A stretch of 64,000 bases of DNA from CAWCDJ01 sp963796485 (GCA_963796485.1 CAWCLV010000004.1:372001-436000), one strand, 5' to 3'; numbered from the stretch's first letter, positions 53,133-63,082 are shown. The notes: generated by a model from the letters alone, not told the origin. Translations and numbers: made by a program.

Positions 53133-55232
53133 GTGAAGCGCGAGAGAGCAAATGCAGCAAAGCCTTCAAAGCCCTTGCCCACCGGGCGTCCGGGCTGGAC
53201 CAGGCACCTGCTGCCGCTCGCCATCCTGGCGGGAGCGGTCCTGCTGGTCTACTCGAATTCGCTCGATGCGCCGCTTCTGCTGGATAACGAAGCAATCATC
53301 CTCAAGGACGCGCGCGTCCATAGCGTGTCGCCGGTGCAGCTTCACCGGATTCTTGTAGGGCAGTACTGGGAAGATGCGCCGACCGGGCTCTACCGCCCCC
53401 TGACCACGCTCAGCTACCTGTTCAACTACACCGTCCTCGGAAACGGGGCCAACCCCGAGGGATACCACTGGATCAACCTCGCCCTCCACATCGCCAATGT
53501 GATCCTGGTGTACGCGCTGGGCCTCGCGATTTTCGAACAGATCCCGATCGCGCTGTTCCTGGCGGCGCTTTGGGGACTCCACCCCCTGCAGACGGAATCC
53601 GTGACCAACGTGGTGGGACGAGCAGATTTGGTGTCCGCCTTCGGGGTGCTTGCGGCCCTGCTGTGCCATCGCCGGGCGTTCCGTGAAACCGGGTGGCGCA
53701 AAGCCGCGTGGCTGGCGGGCCTGGCGCTCGCGATGACTGCCGGGATGTTCTCGAAGGAGAGCGCCATCGTGGCCATCGCGGTTCTTGTCGCCTTCGATTT
53801 CACCTTTGACCGGAAATCATCGTGGCGCGCGCGGCTGCCGGGATATGCAGCCACGGTGCTCCCGTGTCTCGTCTATCTGGTCTGCCGCGCCGTGGTCCTG
53901 GCGAACTTGCCGGTGCTGGCAACGCAATTCGGCGACAATCCGCTGCTCGGCGCGGGCTTCTGGACGGCCCGGATGTCGGCCGTCAAAGTGATTGGGCACT
54001 ACGTTCTTCTCTGGTTGTGGCCGGCGAGTCTCTCGTACGATTACAGCTATAACCAGATACCGCTTTTCCGCTGGAACGACTGGGCGGCGATCCTGGCTCT
54101 GGCCGGATGCCTCGCCGCAGTTTTTGCGGCATGGAGGAACAGAACGCGGCACAAGCCGTTGTTCTTTGCGGTGGCGTTCTTCTTCGTCACGCTCTCTCCG
54201 GTTTCGAATCTCCTGCTGCGGATCGGCAGCATCATGGCGGAACGGTTTCTCTACCTGCCGTCGCTGGCGTTTGCGATCCTGGCTGTGTACGGCCTTCTGG
54301 CATTGCGCGAAAAGCGCGCCCAGGCCGCGGGAGTTGCCGCGCTCGTCATTCTGCTGGCTGCGTCCGCCCGAACGTGGGCTCGCAACAGCGACTATGCGGA
54401 CCCCCAGCGCTTCTGGCGGAGCGCGGTTGAGGCGGCTCCGGGGAGCTACAAGACCCATCTGAACGCAGCCGCCCACCCGCCCCCCGTCAGCGGCGCGGAT
54501 TGGGACCGTTCGCTCGAAGAAATGCACCGCACGCTGGCGATTCTCGATGGCCTGCCGGACACTGCGAACGTGCCGATGGCGTACCGCAACGCCGGCGACC
54601 TCTACCGGCTCATGGGAGAAAGGGTGGCTTCCGGCAGCGCGACTGGGAGCAACGCCGCCGGCACGAGCGCGGATTCCTGGTACCGGCAGTCGCTCGCCGC
54701 GCTCCTGCGCAGCCGGAGGATCGAGCTTGCCTGGAGCGCCCGCTATCGCGCGGAGAACCCGAAGTGGAGCGCGCGCGGCCTCACCTCCATTCCATCCGCG
54801 CTTTACCTGTCGCTGGGCCGGACCTACCGGCGGCTCGGAGACTTGCCCGATGCGGTCGAGTCGTTCGAGAAAGGCCATCAACTGGGTTCCGATCCCGACC
54901 TCCTGCAGGAAATGGCCGGCGCCTACAGGGATTCCGGACAACCCCATAAGGCCGCCCTCGCCCTGGTCGAGGCGCTGGCCGTGGATCCGAACCGCACACA
55001 GATCAACAATGAACTGCTGAACTTGTACCAACAGGTGGATCCGCAAGGCTGTGCCGTCAGCCGGGACGGCGCGTCGCTCAGCCTCAACGTGGAGTGTCCG
55101 CTGGTCCACAACGACATCTGCGCCGCCTCGAGCAACGTCGAACAGAATTACCTTCGCCGCGGGAAAGACTACGAGGCGGCAGCCATCCGGCGGATCGCCG
55201 CGACCGAACTCGGCTGCCGCGCCGGCAACTGA
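53133..55232 (+). CDS. Polytopic membrane protein with C-terminal TPR (DUF1736/TMTC-like)
   Basis: 699 residues, about eleven membrane helices in the first 430 residues (LPLAILAGAVLLVYSN, IALFLAALWGLHPLQTESVTNVVGRADLVSA with the conserved GRADL). The periplasmic-side loop SYDYSYNQIPLFRWNDW matches the DUF1736 pattern of TMTC proteins, which carry O-mannosyltransferase activity in eukaryotes. The C-terminal TPR (LGRTYRRLGDLPDAVESFEKG) has an added Cys-containing tail. GTG start at 53133 with AGGAAA upstream. Fourth gene of the plus-strand operon; a glycosyltransferase role is inferred, not shown. Confidence 0.75.
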   Translation: MKRERANAAKPSKPLPTGRPGWTRHLLPLAILAGAVLLVYSNSLDAPLLLDNEAIILKDARVHSVSPVQLHRILVGQYWEDAPTGLYRPLTTLSYLFNYTVLGNGANPEGYHWINLALHIANVILVYALGLAIFEQIPIALFLAALWGLHPLQTESVTNVVGRADLVSAFGVLAALLCHRRAFRETGWRKAAWLAGLALAMTAGMFSKESAIVAIAVLVAFDFTFDRKSSWRARLPGYAATVLPCLVYLVCRAVVLANLPVLATQFGDNPLLGAGFWTARMSAVKVIGHYVLLWLWPASLSYDYSYNQIPLFRWNDWAAILALAGCLAAVFAAWRNRTRHKPLFFAVAFFFVTLSPVSNLLLRIGSIMAERFLYLPSLAFAILAVYGLLALREKRAQAAGVAALVILLAASARTWARNSDYADPQRFWRSAVEAAPGSYKTHLNAAAHPPPVSGADWDRSLEEMHRTLAILDGLPDTANVPMAYRNAGDLYRLMGERVASGSATGSNAAGTSADSWYRQSLAALLRSRRIELAWSARYRAENPKWSARGLTSIPSALYLSLGRTYRRLGDLPDAVESFEKGHQLGSDPDLLQEMAGAYRDSGQPHKAALALVEALAVDPNRTQINNELLNLYQQVDPQGCAVSRDGASLSLNVECPLVHNDICAASSNVEQNYLRRGKDYEAAAIRRIAATELGCRAGN

Positions 55233-55346
55233 ACTGACACCTCACCGCCGCGATAACCGGCCGGCGTCATCTGCGCCGCGTCGCCGTGGGAAGGACTACG
55301 AGGCGGCAGCCATCGGGTGGGTCGCCGCGGACGAACTCAGTCACGG
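55157..55346 (+). repeat. Direct duplication of the preceding gene's 3' end
   Basis: The segment of about 60 bp near 55157-55220, encoding GKDYEAAAIRRIAATELG at the end of the TPR membrane protein, is repeated with about 85-90 percent identity by eye at about 55284-55346 outside the gene (GGGAAGGACTACGAGGCGGC start). The second copy has no start or open continuation that makes a gene. It looks like decay after a tandem duplication. Confidence 0.65.
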
Positions 55347-55413
55347 CCCGGTCTTGGATTACGCTCGAACCACGCTCTTACTGAGCCGCGACCGCCGGGA
55401 GCGAGACATCGCC

Positions 55414-57018
55414 CTACGATCGCGAATCGCCCGGCGCCGATTCGTCCACTACTTCGATCGCGTCCACGCAGGCATAGTTGCGGACCGGGTGCAGCCAGAG
55501 TTCCAGCTTGCCCTGGGCATCGGGTTCGAGCCCGTGACCCGTGAAGGCGACCGCCCGGTGACTTCCGTGCGCCTCCTTAAAGATGTCGAACGCCCGCCGC
55601 AAGAGGATGCCGTTGGCCGCGATATCGAACAGGCGACTGCCGGCACCGCCGCCTGCCGCGGCTCCCGGACCGAACCAGGCTTCGGCGAAGTACAGCGTGA
55701 CACCGTACCGTCCCGGCGGAACCGGGATCGCGTAGCGCAAATTACCGAAGCGCTCGCCGCGGAAAAGCTCCGGATCTCCCGTGGTCTCCACCGGTTGCGT
55801 CCGCACCACTAACTGGCCGCCGCTCACGTAACGGTCCGGCTCCCAGGCGCGTCCCTCTTTGTCGGTATATCCGTGATCCCGCGAGACGATCCGGACCGGC
55901 CGCAGCCTTCCCGGGATCCCGGGCGTGATCTCGATCGCGTTCACGAACGCGGGATTCGTATTTTTTTCAAACCTCAGATGCAATTTGCCGTCCGCCGCCG
56001 GCGTGACGTCTTTGAACACACGAATATCCGCGGCGGTCGGCCCAACCTCGCCGATCACGTCAAAATCGTGTAGGGTCATTTTCCCGTTGAGGGAGATATC
56101 GAAGAGCCGGCTGGTCTCGCCGCCGCCCCCGGCATTACCGTCGCCGTAAAGCGTCTCGGCAAAATAGAGGCGGAGTTCGTAAACGCCCGGCGCCAGCGGG
56201 ATGTCGTAGCTGAAATCGCCCTCCCGCCGGGTTTGGTACAGCCGGGGCTCGCGGGTGCCGGCGATGGGCCGATCTCCGGAGTCGAATACCGAGCCGCCGT
56301 GATAGTACCGGTCGCTCTCCCAGACGCGCCCCGAACGGTCCGTGTATCGACCGCCGTCCAGCCCGGCGAGCAGCCGCACCTCCTGCGACCCCGGCGCCGC
56401 GACCGGCACCAGGACCGGCCGCCCGGGTGAGCCTTGCGCTTGCACGCCCGGGCTTGCGTAATGGATGACGGCAGCGCCTGCGCTCAGGACAAACAGGATT
56501 CCCGCGGCAAGTGCCGAACTTCGCCAACTCCGCTGTTTCCGGACCGGCGGAAGAAGCGGGGCCGCGGTCTCATCCGGCAGCCCGGAAGCCGGGGCTTCGG
56601 GAACGGTCGAAGGGACTACTGCCGGCAGTTCGGCGCCATGCCCGTTCTCGGGGACGGCAGGCTCCTGCGGCACGAAACGCGGAGCGTACTGTCCGGACGG
56701 AATTTCCAGCCGGAGTTTGTGCAGGGCGCCGCCGGTCGCGTAATAATCCCGCAGCCGCTTCCGTAGCCGGTGCGCCTCAACCCGCACGATGGAATCGCGC
56801 TTCTGGTCGAAATCCGGCGAACGGCCGAGCGCATCCACCGCAATGCTGTACTCCTTGATCTCGTTGGTCGCGCCGTCGAAGTACTTGCCGCAGACGTACC
56901 TGAGCAAGTGCTCCAGGTTCGGCGCGCGTTCGAAAATGCCGGAACTCAAAATCGTTTCCAGCTCGTGTTTTTCCAACTCGCGTTTTACGGCCGCGAGACT
57001 AACGTCCGAGTGCGTCAT
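55414..57018 (-). CDS. Membrane regulator-like protein with two malectin domains
   Basis: 534 residues. The N-terminal about 105 residues (LETILSSGIFERAPNLEHLLRYV, NEIKEYSIAVDALGR, DSIVRVEAHRLRKRLRDYYA) are the DNA-binding-like domain found at the start of many acidobacterial regulator and cyclase-like proteins. A membrane helix (about 172-192, SALAAGILFVLSAGAAVIHY) leads to two malectin-type beta domains (YTDRSGRVWESDRYYHGGSVF and YTDKEGRAWEPDRYVSGGQL) expected to bind carbohydrate outside the membrane. Start 57018 has AGGGGAT upstream; GTG or TTG codons further up are not supported. Signal transduction from glycan to gene is inferred. Confidence 0.75.
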   Translation of the reverse strand: MTHSDVSLAAVKRELEKHELETILSSGIFERAPNLEHLLRYVCGKYFDGATNEIKEYSIAVDALGRSPDFDQKRDSIVRVEAHRLRKRLRDYYATGGALHKLRLEIPSGQYAPRFVPQEPAVPENGHGAELPAVVPSTVPEAPASGLPDETAAPLLPPVRKQRSWRSSALAAGILFVLSAGAAVIHYASPGVQAQGSPGRPVLVPVAAPGSQEVRLLAGLDGGRYTDRSGRVWESDRYYHGGSVFDSGDRPIAGTREPRLYQTRREGDFSYDIPLAPGVYELRLYFAETLYGDGNAGGGGETSRLFDISLNGKMTLHDFDVIGEVGPTAADIRVFKDVTPAADGKLHLRFEKNTNPAFVNAIEITPGIPGRLRPVRIVSRDHGYTDKEGRAWEPDRYVSGGQLVVRTQPVETTGDPELFRGERFGNLRYAIPVPPGRYGVTLYFAEAWFGPGAAAGGGAGSRLFDIAANGILLRRAFDIFKEAHGSHRAVAFTGHGLEPDAQGKLELWLHPVRNYACVDAIEVVDESAPGDSRS

Positions 57019-57132
57019 ATCCCCTGCCGAGGCTTGCAGAAGTATATACGCATCGCGCTTAACCGTCAACAGGGTTAACGCTGCATTTACGGGAATGTTA
57101 ACAGTCTGTCCGCACGGCGGAAGTAACGCCCG

Positions 57133-59256
57133 TTAAGGCAGGAAGTGCACCGTGGTCGACGTCTGGGCGACGGTCGCTCCCTGTTTCGCCGTGGCGCGCA
57201 GTTCGTAAGTGCCGGGCGGGATCGCCGTAGTCGGAATGGTCATCAGGTACGGGATTCGACCGCGCGCGTCGGCCTCCGGCAGTTGCATGGGTACGTTGGC
57301 CAGCACCTTCCCGTTTTGCAGAAACTGAATCTCGACCGTGGGGTGGGCAGAGATGGAAGGCTCCTGGTAAACCGTAAAAAAGAGCCGCAAAACAGGAATG
57401 GCGGCCTTGGAGATATCCGTTTCGAGAGTCGGCGTAACGCTGCCCCCTTGAAATTGAAACGGCTCGTCCGGATTCAGGCCCTTGGCATTCGGAGTATACG
57501 AGTGCATCACCGTCAGCGATGAAATCCCGACACCCTTCCCGGCGGGGCGCACTTCGAAGGCCGACCGCTCCACGCCGGTCTTGCCGGTCTCGCGGTCCAT
57601 CACGGCGGATTCCAACGTGTATTTTCCGGGCGGGATTGTTACCGTTTCCTTATCGACGAAGTTACCGAGCTTCAACTGCTCCGCCGAAACGTGGAAGGAG
57701 CGGTCGCGCGAGAACTGCTGGACCACGGCTCCGCTGGGGTCTTTGACCAGTGCGGCCAGGGAACAGTGCACGTCGAACGCCTTTTGCTGAGCGTCGGCCT
57801 TCCCCTGGAGCGAACGCAGCGGCACCTCCACCAGCAGCGCCACGTCGGTTCCGGACGGCTTCGGCTCCAGCAGCACAGCACCCGCGCGGAAGCCCACATC
57901 CTGGAGGGGTTTGCCCTCTGAGATCGCCTTCAAGAGCGGCAATTCGAAGGGTTGCAGCCCCGCCGCGCGCGCTTCGGGCGGCAGAGCGAAATACCCGTTC
58001 CGGGCGTGAATCACGAGATTCTTGCGGCTCGTGCCGACGCTCAGCTTGCGAAAGCTCCCGTCGTAGTTCTTGATTTCCGGGCTGAATGACAGCTCGTAGT
58101 AACTCGCAATCTCTTCGTTGACCTGGCGAAGCGGCGTGCGAAGGTCGTTGCTGTCGCCGATGAGAAACCCGCCGGTAGCCTCGGCCAAATCGCGTATCGC
58201 GAGTTGGGTATTGGCGCGTCCGGAAATCTCGGCGTTATCGGACGCCATGATCTCGTCCTTGGTGGTGGCGCCTTCGGTTCGGTTGACGGTGGTATGGCTG
58301 GCGCCCGCCGCGCCGTTCAGCATTCCCGTCGCTCCGGAATTTTGCGAGGAAATCATGACGCCGCGCGTATCCACGGAATAGAACGTGACATTCGACCGGT
58401 TGGCCAGGCTGGTGAGCGCCTGAAATGGCGCGTCCAGCTCCGGCGTCAGAAACATCCCATAAGTGAAATACAGGACCGACTTCCTTCCGGGCATGGATTG
58501 CAAGCCCTGCACCAGCGACTTCAGCGCCGTCAGCGTCAGCCGGGTGCCCTGGCCCACCACGTTCGCGTCCATGCGAAGCATATCGAGCATGACCGACGCC
58601 AGCTTGGCGTCCAGGGCCTGCGCGCCGTTGCTCACCGGCTGCGCCGCCGCCTGACCGGCCGCCGCGCGGATATCGCTGTCCTGGTTCACGCCGCTTGCCA
58701 CCGTGCGCTTGAGCTCCGAAAGGATCGCGTCCGATTCGGAAACGAGCTTCGGACCGCCAAGACCCTGTGTGGCATGGTCGATCGCTTGAGCGAGCTTGTC
58801 CTTATCGGCCGTGAACGGCTGGAGAACCGAGAGCTGCGTGTCGATCACAACCACGGAATAGAACACATTGGCGCCCTGCTCTCCTTTAATCAAGTCGAGC
58901 GCCGCGCTTCGGGCGAGCCGCCGCTGGTCAGGCGCGGGCATCGCTTCAAAAGCCAGGGTGACCAGCCGGAGCTGTTGCAGCGGATTGAGGTTGGTCGTCG
59001 CGCCGGAAGGGGCGACCGCCTCCGCGCCGCGCACCAGCCGGAAGCTGGTGATTGTTTGTTTCGTCCCGGCATCGGTGACCGTAAGTTCATCCGGCTTGAG
59101 ATCCATCACCGGCTTACCCTTCTTATCGCGGACCACGATATCCAGAACTACCTCTTCCGCGTTCGCCTTAACGAGCGGCGTCTGCGGCGTCTGCGGCGTC
59201 TGCTGGGCCGAAGCCAGGGCGCAGAGCAAAGCCAGCGGGCGAATCCCGATTTTCAT
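57133..59256 (-). CDS. Exported VWFA-related protein
   Basis: 707 residues. Signal peptide (KIGIRPLALLCALASAQ) followed by TPQTPQTP, a beta domain (VVLDIVVRDKKGKPV) and a VWA-like domain in which the DxSxS metal motif is not visible (VVVIDTQLSVLQ in its place). The C-terminal about 300 residues are beta-rich (TIPPGKYTLESAVMDRETGK, PPGTYELRATAKQG). It is the last gene of the minus-strand operon, 10 bp after the TPR gene. Start 59256 begins the signal peptide; the open frame above it lacks support. Confidence 0.8.
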   Translation of the reverse strand: MKIGIRPLALLCALASAQQTPQTPQTPLVKANAEEVVLDIVVRDKKGKPVMDLKPDELTVTDAGTKQTITSFRLVRGAEAVAPSGATTNLNPLQQLRLVTLAFEAMPAPDQRRLARSAALDLIKGEQGANVFYSVVVIDTQLSVLQPFTADKDKLAQAIDHATQGLGGPKLVSESDAILSELKRTVASGVNQDSDIRAAAGQAAAQPVSNGAQALDAKLASVMLDMLRMDANVVGQGTRLTLTALKSLVQGLQSMPGRKSVLYFTYGMFLTPELDAPFQALTSLANRSNVTFYSVDTRGVMISSQNSGATGMLNGAAGASHTTVNRTEGATTKDEIMASDNAEISGRANTQLAIRDLAEATGGFLIGDSNDLRTPLRQVNEEIASYYELSFSPEIKNYDGSFRKLSVGTSRKNLVIHARNGYFALPPEARAAGLQPFELPLLKAISEGKPLQDVGFRAGAVLLEPKPSGTDVALLVEVPLRSLQGKADAQQKAFDVHCSLAALVKDPSGAVVQQFSRDRSFHVSAEQLKLGNFVDKETVTIPPGKYTLESAVMDRETGKTGVERSAFEVRPAGKGVGISSLTVMHSYTPNAKGLNPDEPFQFQGGSVTPTLETDISKAAIPVLRLFFTVYQEPSISAHPTVEIQFLQNGKVLANVPMQLPEADARGRIPYLMTIPTTAIPPGTYELRATAKQGATVAQTSTTVHFLP

Positions 59257-59266
59257 GCGGAGTCTC

Positions 59267-60340
59267 CTATTTCTCGTTGGTGAGGCGTTTGAATTCTCCG
59301 AGTTCGCGAGTTGCGTCGGCTTTACGCCCCAGCCGCAGGTAGGCGGTCCCCAAGCTGTAGCGGGCATCGGGGTTCCGCGGAGCAAGTTTTACCGCTCGTC
59401 CCAACTCGACCACGGCTTTCGCCGCCTCGTCTTTGGCAAGCAGCACACGGCCCAATTCCAGGTGGGTCGAAAAATCGTTCGGAGCGGCCTGGACCGCGCG
59501 GTCCGCGAATTCAAGCGCGGACGCGGTGTCTTCGCGCTTCAGGTAAATGGCCGTCAGGCTTACCAGCGCCAGAACGTGGTTCGGAGCCAGTTGCAGCGTC
59601 TTCCTGATTTCCCGAATGCCGCGATCCGAATCCTGCATATTCAGGAAAGCGCCGAACCGGAAGTGAACGTTCGGCTCGGAATCGTATTGCGCAGCCAGCT
59701 CTTCGAATTTCTTGATCGCCGTTTGGTAATCCATCTCCATCCCGGAAGACATGGCATCGCCGAGTTTGTAAACCAGGTCGCGCTGGGGTTCCGGAACCTC
59801 GGCGGGGAGCCACGGCATCCGCAGTCCGGCGATTCCGGCGGCCACGATGCTCTCCGGCGATTTGTGATCCACGCGCGTGAGTTCGGTAAGTGCCGTAATG
59901 GCTTCTTCGAACCGCCCCGCCTTGGTCAGGAGCAGGGCATAATGCAGGCGCGCCGAGTGCGCCAGTTCCGGCGGCTCCTCAAACCTGAGGTGGTCCACAC
60001 GGGCGAAGCTGTCGAGTGCGGAATCGTAGCTCTTCAGCCGGTATTCGCAAAGCCCCGCCATGGTCCAGGCCGGGGCGCTCTCCGGCTTCACTTCGGCCAT
60101 GTGGTGGAAGATCGCGGCGCAGTCCGAATAGCGATCGAGATCGTAGGCTATTGAACCCGCGCTCCAGAGGCCGTCCTCCCACTCCGGCTTCAAAGCCAGT
60201 GCTTCGCGGTAAAGGTTCAACGCCTTTTCCAACTGTTTGGAATTGCGGGCGGCCTCGGCCTGGCGCGACAGAGCCTCGAAGGAGGGTGGGGAAGCCTGGT
60301 CAGCGACAAACATCATGAGGGCCAACACGGGGAGCAGCAC
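59267..60340 (-). CDS. Exported TPR protein
   Basis: 357 residues. A GTG start at 60340 shares its G with the CRTAC1 stop (TAGTG) and opens directly into a signal peptide (LLPVLALMMFVADQA). About eight TPR units follow (ALNLYREALALKPEWEDGLW, AWTMAGLCEYRLKSYDSAL, HLELGRVLLAKDEAAKAVVELGRAV). A protein-binding scaffold. The longer frame upstream is the shadow of the CRTAC1 gene. Confidence 0.82.
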   Translation of the reverse strand: MLLPVLALMMFVADQASPPSFEALSRQAEAARNSKQLEKALNLYREALALKPEWEDGLWSAGSIAYDLDRYSDCAAIFHHMAEVKPESAPAWTMAGLCEYRLKSYDSALDSFARVDHLRFEEPPELAHSARLHYALLLTKAGRFEEAITALTELTRVDHKSPESIVAAGIAGLRMPWLPAEVPEPQRDLVYKLGDAMSSGMEMDYQTAIKKFEELAAQYDSEPNVHFRFGAFLNMQDSDRGIREIRKTLQLAPNHVLALVSLTAIYLKREDTASALEFADRAVQAAPNDFSTHLELGRVLLAKDEAAKAVVELGRAVKLAPRNPDARYSLGTAYLRLGRKADATRELGEFKRLTNEK

Positions 60341-62055
60341 TAGGAACTCTGAACCCCCTTGCCTTCGACAATCGTGATATACCGGTCCACCGGCAGATCC
60401 GTGAAGCGCTCGATTTTCCCGCTGGGCAGCGGCCAGTGGATCTCGAGCGAATCCAATTGCGCCGCAGTGCCGGTCCCCAACACCTCGCGCGGATCGTGCG
60501 CCGAGAGATAGCTGCCGCCGCCGTTTTTCGCTCGCGAATGCTTCACCCCCCCGGCTGTCCACGTCAATCGCGCGCCGACTGCGTCGCGGTTGCATGTGGT
60601 CCCCACCAGCTTTACGCCCAGCCAGTGGTTCCCGGCGCCGGCATTGTTGTGCAGTAGCACGGGCGGCCCGCCGTTATTCCCGATCAGTACGTCCACGCGG
60701 CCGTCGTTATCGTAATCGCCGATTGCCATGCCACGGGCTGCAAACGCCTTCCCAAACACCGGTCCGGATTCCGCGCTGACGTTGTGCAGCATGCCCTTCT
60801 CCTGGTGGAACAGCAGCAGCGGCTCGCGGAATCTCACCTGCTGCGAATAGTTGTCGATCATGTCGTCGGGGTGGCCGTTGGCCAGGAACAGGTCAAGCGC
60901 CCCGTCGTTGTCGTAGTCGAAGAATCGCAGCCCCCAGCCGCTCAACAGGCGGGTGGCCTGCGCCACGCCGTTCGAGAATGCCACATCCCGAAAACTCTCG
61001 TTCCGGTTGTTGCGGTAGAGCGAGAACATCTCCTGGTCCACGTTGGCGACAAACAAATCCTGCCATCCGTCGCCGTCGAAATCCGCCGCGTCCACCCCCA
61101 TCCCGGAGCGCGGGCGGCCGTCGTCGCTGAAGCCCACCTCGGCCGCGAGCGCGATCTCCTCCCACCGGGTCTTGCCCTTCGCATCGGGCCCGCGGTTTAC
61201 ATAGAGGTAGTTCTGCACCGTGTCGTTCGCTACGAACAGGTCCATCCGTCCGTCGTTGTTGATGTCCGCGGCGACTGCGCCCAGCCCCTTGCCGAGGGAC
61301 TTCTGGATATCGGTGCCCCACCCGACCTCGGTGAAGGTGCCGTCTCCGTTGTTGTGGAACAACAGGCTTGCGGTGGGCTTGAAGACGCGCGGAATGCAGT
61401 AGAACTTACGGCCGAGTTTGTTGTCGCCGCACGAAAAATGGCTCTCCTTTCCGTAGTCCACGAAGCTGCAGACGAACAGGTCCAGGCGGCCGTCGTTATC
61501 GAAATCGAACCAGACGGCGCTGGTGCTCCAGTGGCCGTCGAACGCCTTGGCGCCCAGCCCGGCTTTCTCGCTGACGTCGGTGAAGGTCCCGTCTCCGTTA
61601 TTGCGGTACAGGATCGGGCGCCCGTAAGCGGTGACGAAGATATCGGGATAGCCGTCGTTGTTGTAATCGCCCACCGCCACCCCCATTCCGAACGTGCCGC
61701 CCGCGACGCCGGCTTTCTCCGTGACGTCCGTGAACGTGCCGTCGCGGTTGTTCCTGTAGAGCGCGTTGCGGATCGGCTTCTTCGGGGTGAAGAAATCGGT
61801 GGGGCCGCTGTTGACCAGGTAAATGTCCATCCAACCGTCGTTGTCGTAATCCAGAAACGCACAGCCGGGGCCCATGGTCTCCGGCAGATAGTGTTCGGCG
61901 GAAGCGGCGTTGTCGTGGACCCAGGTGATGCCGCTTCGCCCGGGGGAGACTTCCTCGAACGTCGGACGCACCGGTAGCGTCGCGCCGCGAAGCAGCGCTG
62001 CCCCTACCCCTCCCGCGAGCAAAAAGTGACGGCGGCTGAGATCGTGTTTGGGCAT
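60340..62055 (-). CDS. Exported CRTAC1-type FG-GAP/ASPIC-UnbV protein
   Basis: 571 residues. Tat-like leader (SRRHFLLAGGVGAALL), FG-GAP loops DYDNDGWMD, DYNNDGYPD, DFDNDGRLD, DINNDGRMD, DFDGDGWQD, DYDNDGALD and DYDNDGRVD, then an ASPIC domain (TTCNRDAVGARLTW, KNGGGSYLSAHDPREVLGTG). The PETMGPGCAFLDYDNDGWMDI segment is shared with the 41944 paralogue. 10 bp after the cytochrome gene; TPR gene overlaps its stop. Confidence 0.87.
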   Translation of the reverse strand: MPKHDLSRRHFLLAGGVGAALLRGATLPVRPTFEEVSPGRSGITWVHDNAASAEHYLPETMGPGCAFLDYDNDGWMDIYLVNSGPTDFFTPKKPIRNALYRNNRDGTFTDVTEKAGVAGGTFGMGVAVGDYNNDGYPDIFVTAYGRPILYRNNGDGTFTDVSEKAGLGAKAFDGHWSTSAVWFDFDNDGRLDLFVCSFVDYGKESHFSCGDNKLGRKFYCIPRVFKPTASLLFHNNGDGTFTEVGWGTDIQKSLGKGLGAVAADINNDGRMDLFVANDTVQNYLYVNRGPDAKGKTRWEEIALAAEVGFSDDGRPRSGMGVDAADFDGDGWQDLFVANVDQEMFSLYRNNRNESFRDVAFSNGVAQATRLLSGWGLRFFDYDNDGALDLFLANGHPDDMIDNYSQQVRFREPLLLFHQEKGMLHNVSAESGPVFGKAFAARGMAIGDYDNDGRVDVLIGNNGGPPVLLHNNAGAGNHWLGVKLVGTTCNRDAVGARLTWTAGGVKHSRAKNGGGSYLSAHDPREVLGTGTAAQLDSLEIHWPLPSGKIERFTDLPVDRYITIVEGKGVQSS

Positions 62056-62065
62056 GGCGATATCT

Positions 62066-63082
62066 TCAATTCGGGTACGGCTGGCCGGCTCGCACCACGC
62101 GGATCTGATGATCCGTGAATTTGGCGTGAGCGCCGGGAAGATCGAGTTTCGGCATGTGGCAGTTCACGCAATTGATTTTGGCTACGGGGCAGGGCTTCGC
62201 CTTCGCGCCGGAAGAGTGGCAGGCCCCGCACTTCGCATCGTAGGAGGATGCCGTGCGCACTACGGCCGCGTGCGGGTCGTGGCAGGCGGTGCACCGGATG
62301 CGCGTCTCCGTCGCGTCATAGCATTTGCTGTTCGCAAGGCGGTACGGCTGAAATCGAACGTTGTTCACGCCCAGCGGCCCGTGCATGGCGATTTGCGACC
62401 ACGTCCGGTGGCACCGCCCGCACAACTCGGACATCTCTTCCGCGCTCAGTTGGCCGAGACGCGGCATCTTCGCCTCCGCCACGTTCCCGGCGCGGACTGC
62501 CGCTACATGTTTCGCCGCCGGGCCATGACAGGCTTCGCAGTCCACTCCCGGCCGCAGCGTTTCCAGGTTGAGGCGGTCCTGCGCCACGCCTCCCGTCGAG
62601 TGGCAGCCGAAACAATCGCGCGCCCCCGCCACGTCCATGCGCCGACCGGCCGCTTCCAGAGCGTCGCTCACCCGGCTTCCCTGGGCACCCATCGTGAGAT
62701 CGAGCCCGCCGGCCGCTTCGAAAAAACTCACCCGGCTTTCATAGAAAGCGCCGTCCCGTTCGAAGACGTAGGTCTGCCCGGCCCTCCCGCGTCCGAACGC
62801 CCACAGAAGAGGGACCGTGATCTGCTGCCCGTTGCCCGTGACCGTCAACGTGCTGCCGTCACCCTGTCGCGTGATGCGGTACCGGTATTCGCCGAGCTGA
62901 AAGCTTAAATCCGGATGCTCTTTCAGAATTTCGCAGGCGGCCGCCGGCGCCAGCGCACCTGCCATCGGCGTTGCCTGGTAATGCGTGTACTGCTCGCGGT
63001 GGCATTCCGCGCAGACCGCGCCGCCGGAGTACGGCGATGCCGCGCGCGCCACCAGCGGAAGCAGTAGCCAGAGCGGCCTCAC
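62066..63082 (-). CDS. Exported heptahaem cytochrome c
   Basis: 338 residues. GTG start at 63082 overlaps the TPR stop (GTGA) and gives a signal peptide (RPLWLLLPLVARAAS). Seven CXXCH motifs: CAECH, CFGCH, CEACH, CGRCH, CTACH, CGACH, CVNCH, with extra His residues suitable as distal ligands. Homologous layout to cytochrome c554/NrfA-related multihaem proteins, but not assigned to a known enzyme. The larger frame above 63082 is a shadow of the TPR gene. Confidence 0.85.
   Translation of the reverse strand: MRPLWLLLPLVARAASPYSGGAVCAECHREQYTHYQATPMAGALAPAAACEILKEHPDLSFQLGEYRYRITRQGDGSTLTVTGNGQQITVPLLWAFGRGRAGQTYVFERDGAFYESRVSFFEAAGGLDLTMGAQGSRVSDALEAAGRRMDVAGARDCFGCHSTGGVAQDRLNLETLRPGVDCEACHGPAAKHVAAVRAGNVAEAKMPRLGQLSAEEMSELCGRCHRTWSQIAMHGPLGVNNVRFQPYRLANSKCYDATETRIRCTACHDPHAAVVRTASSYDAKCGACHSSGAKAKPCPVAKINCVNCHMPKLDLPGAHAKFTDHQIRVVRAGQPYPN

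Noticed and set aside
59181..59206. Short GTCTGCGGC repeats near the VWFA signal peptide as a regulatory repeat.
   Set aside because: They are coding and give the QTPQTP tract after the signal peptide; three units only.
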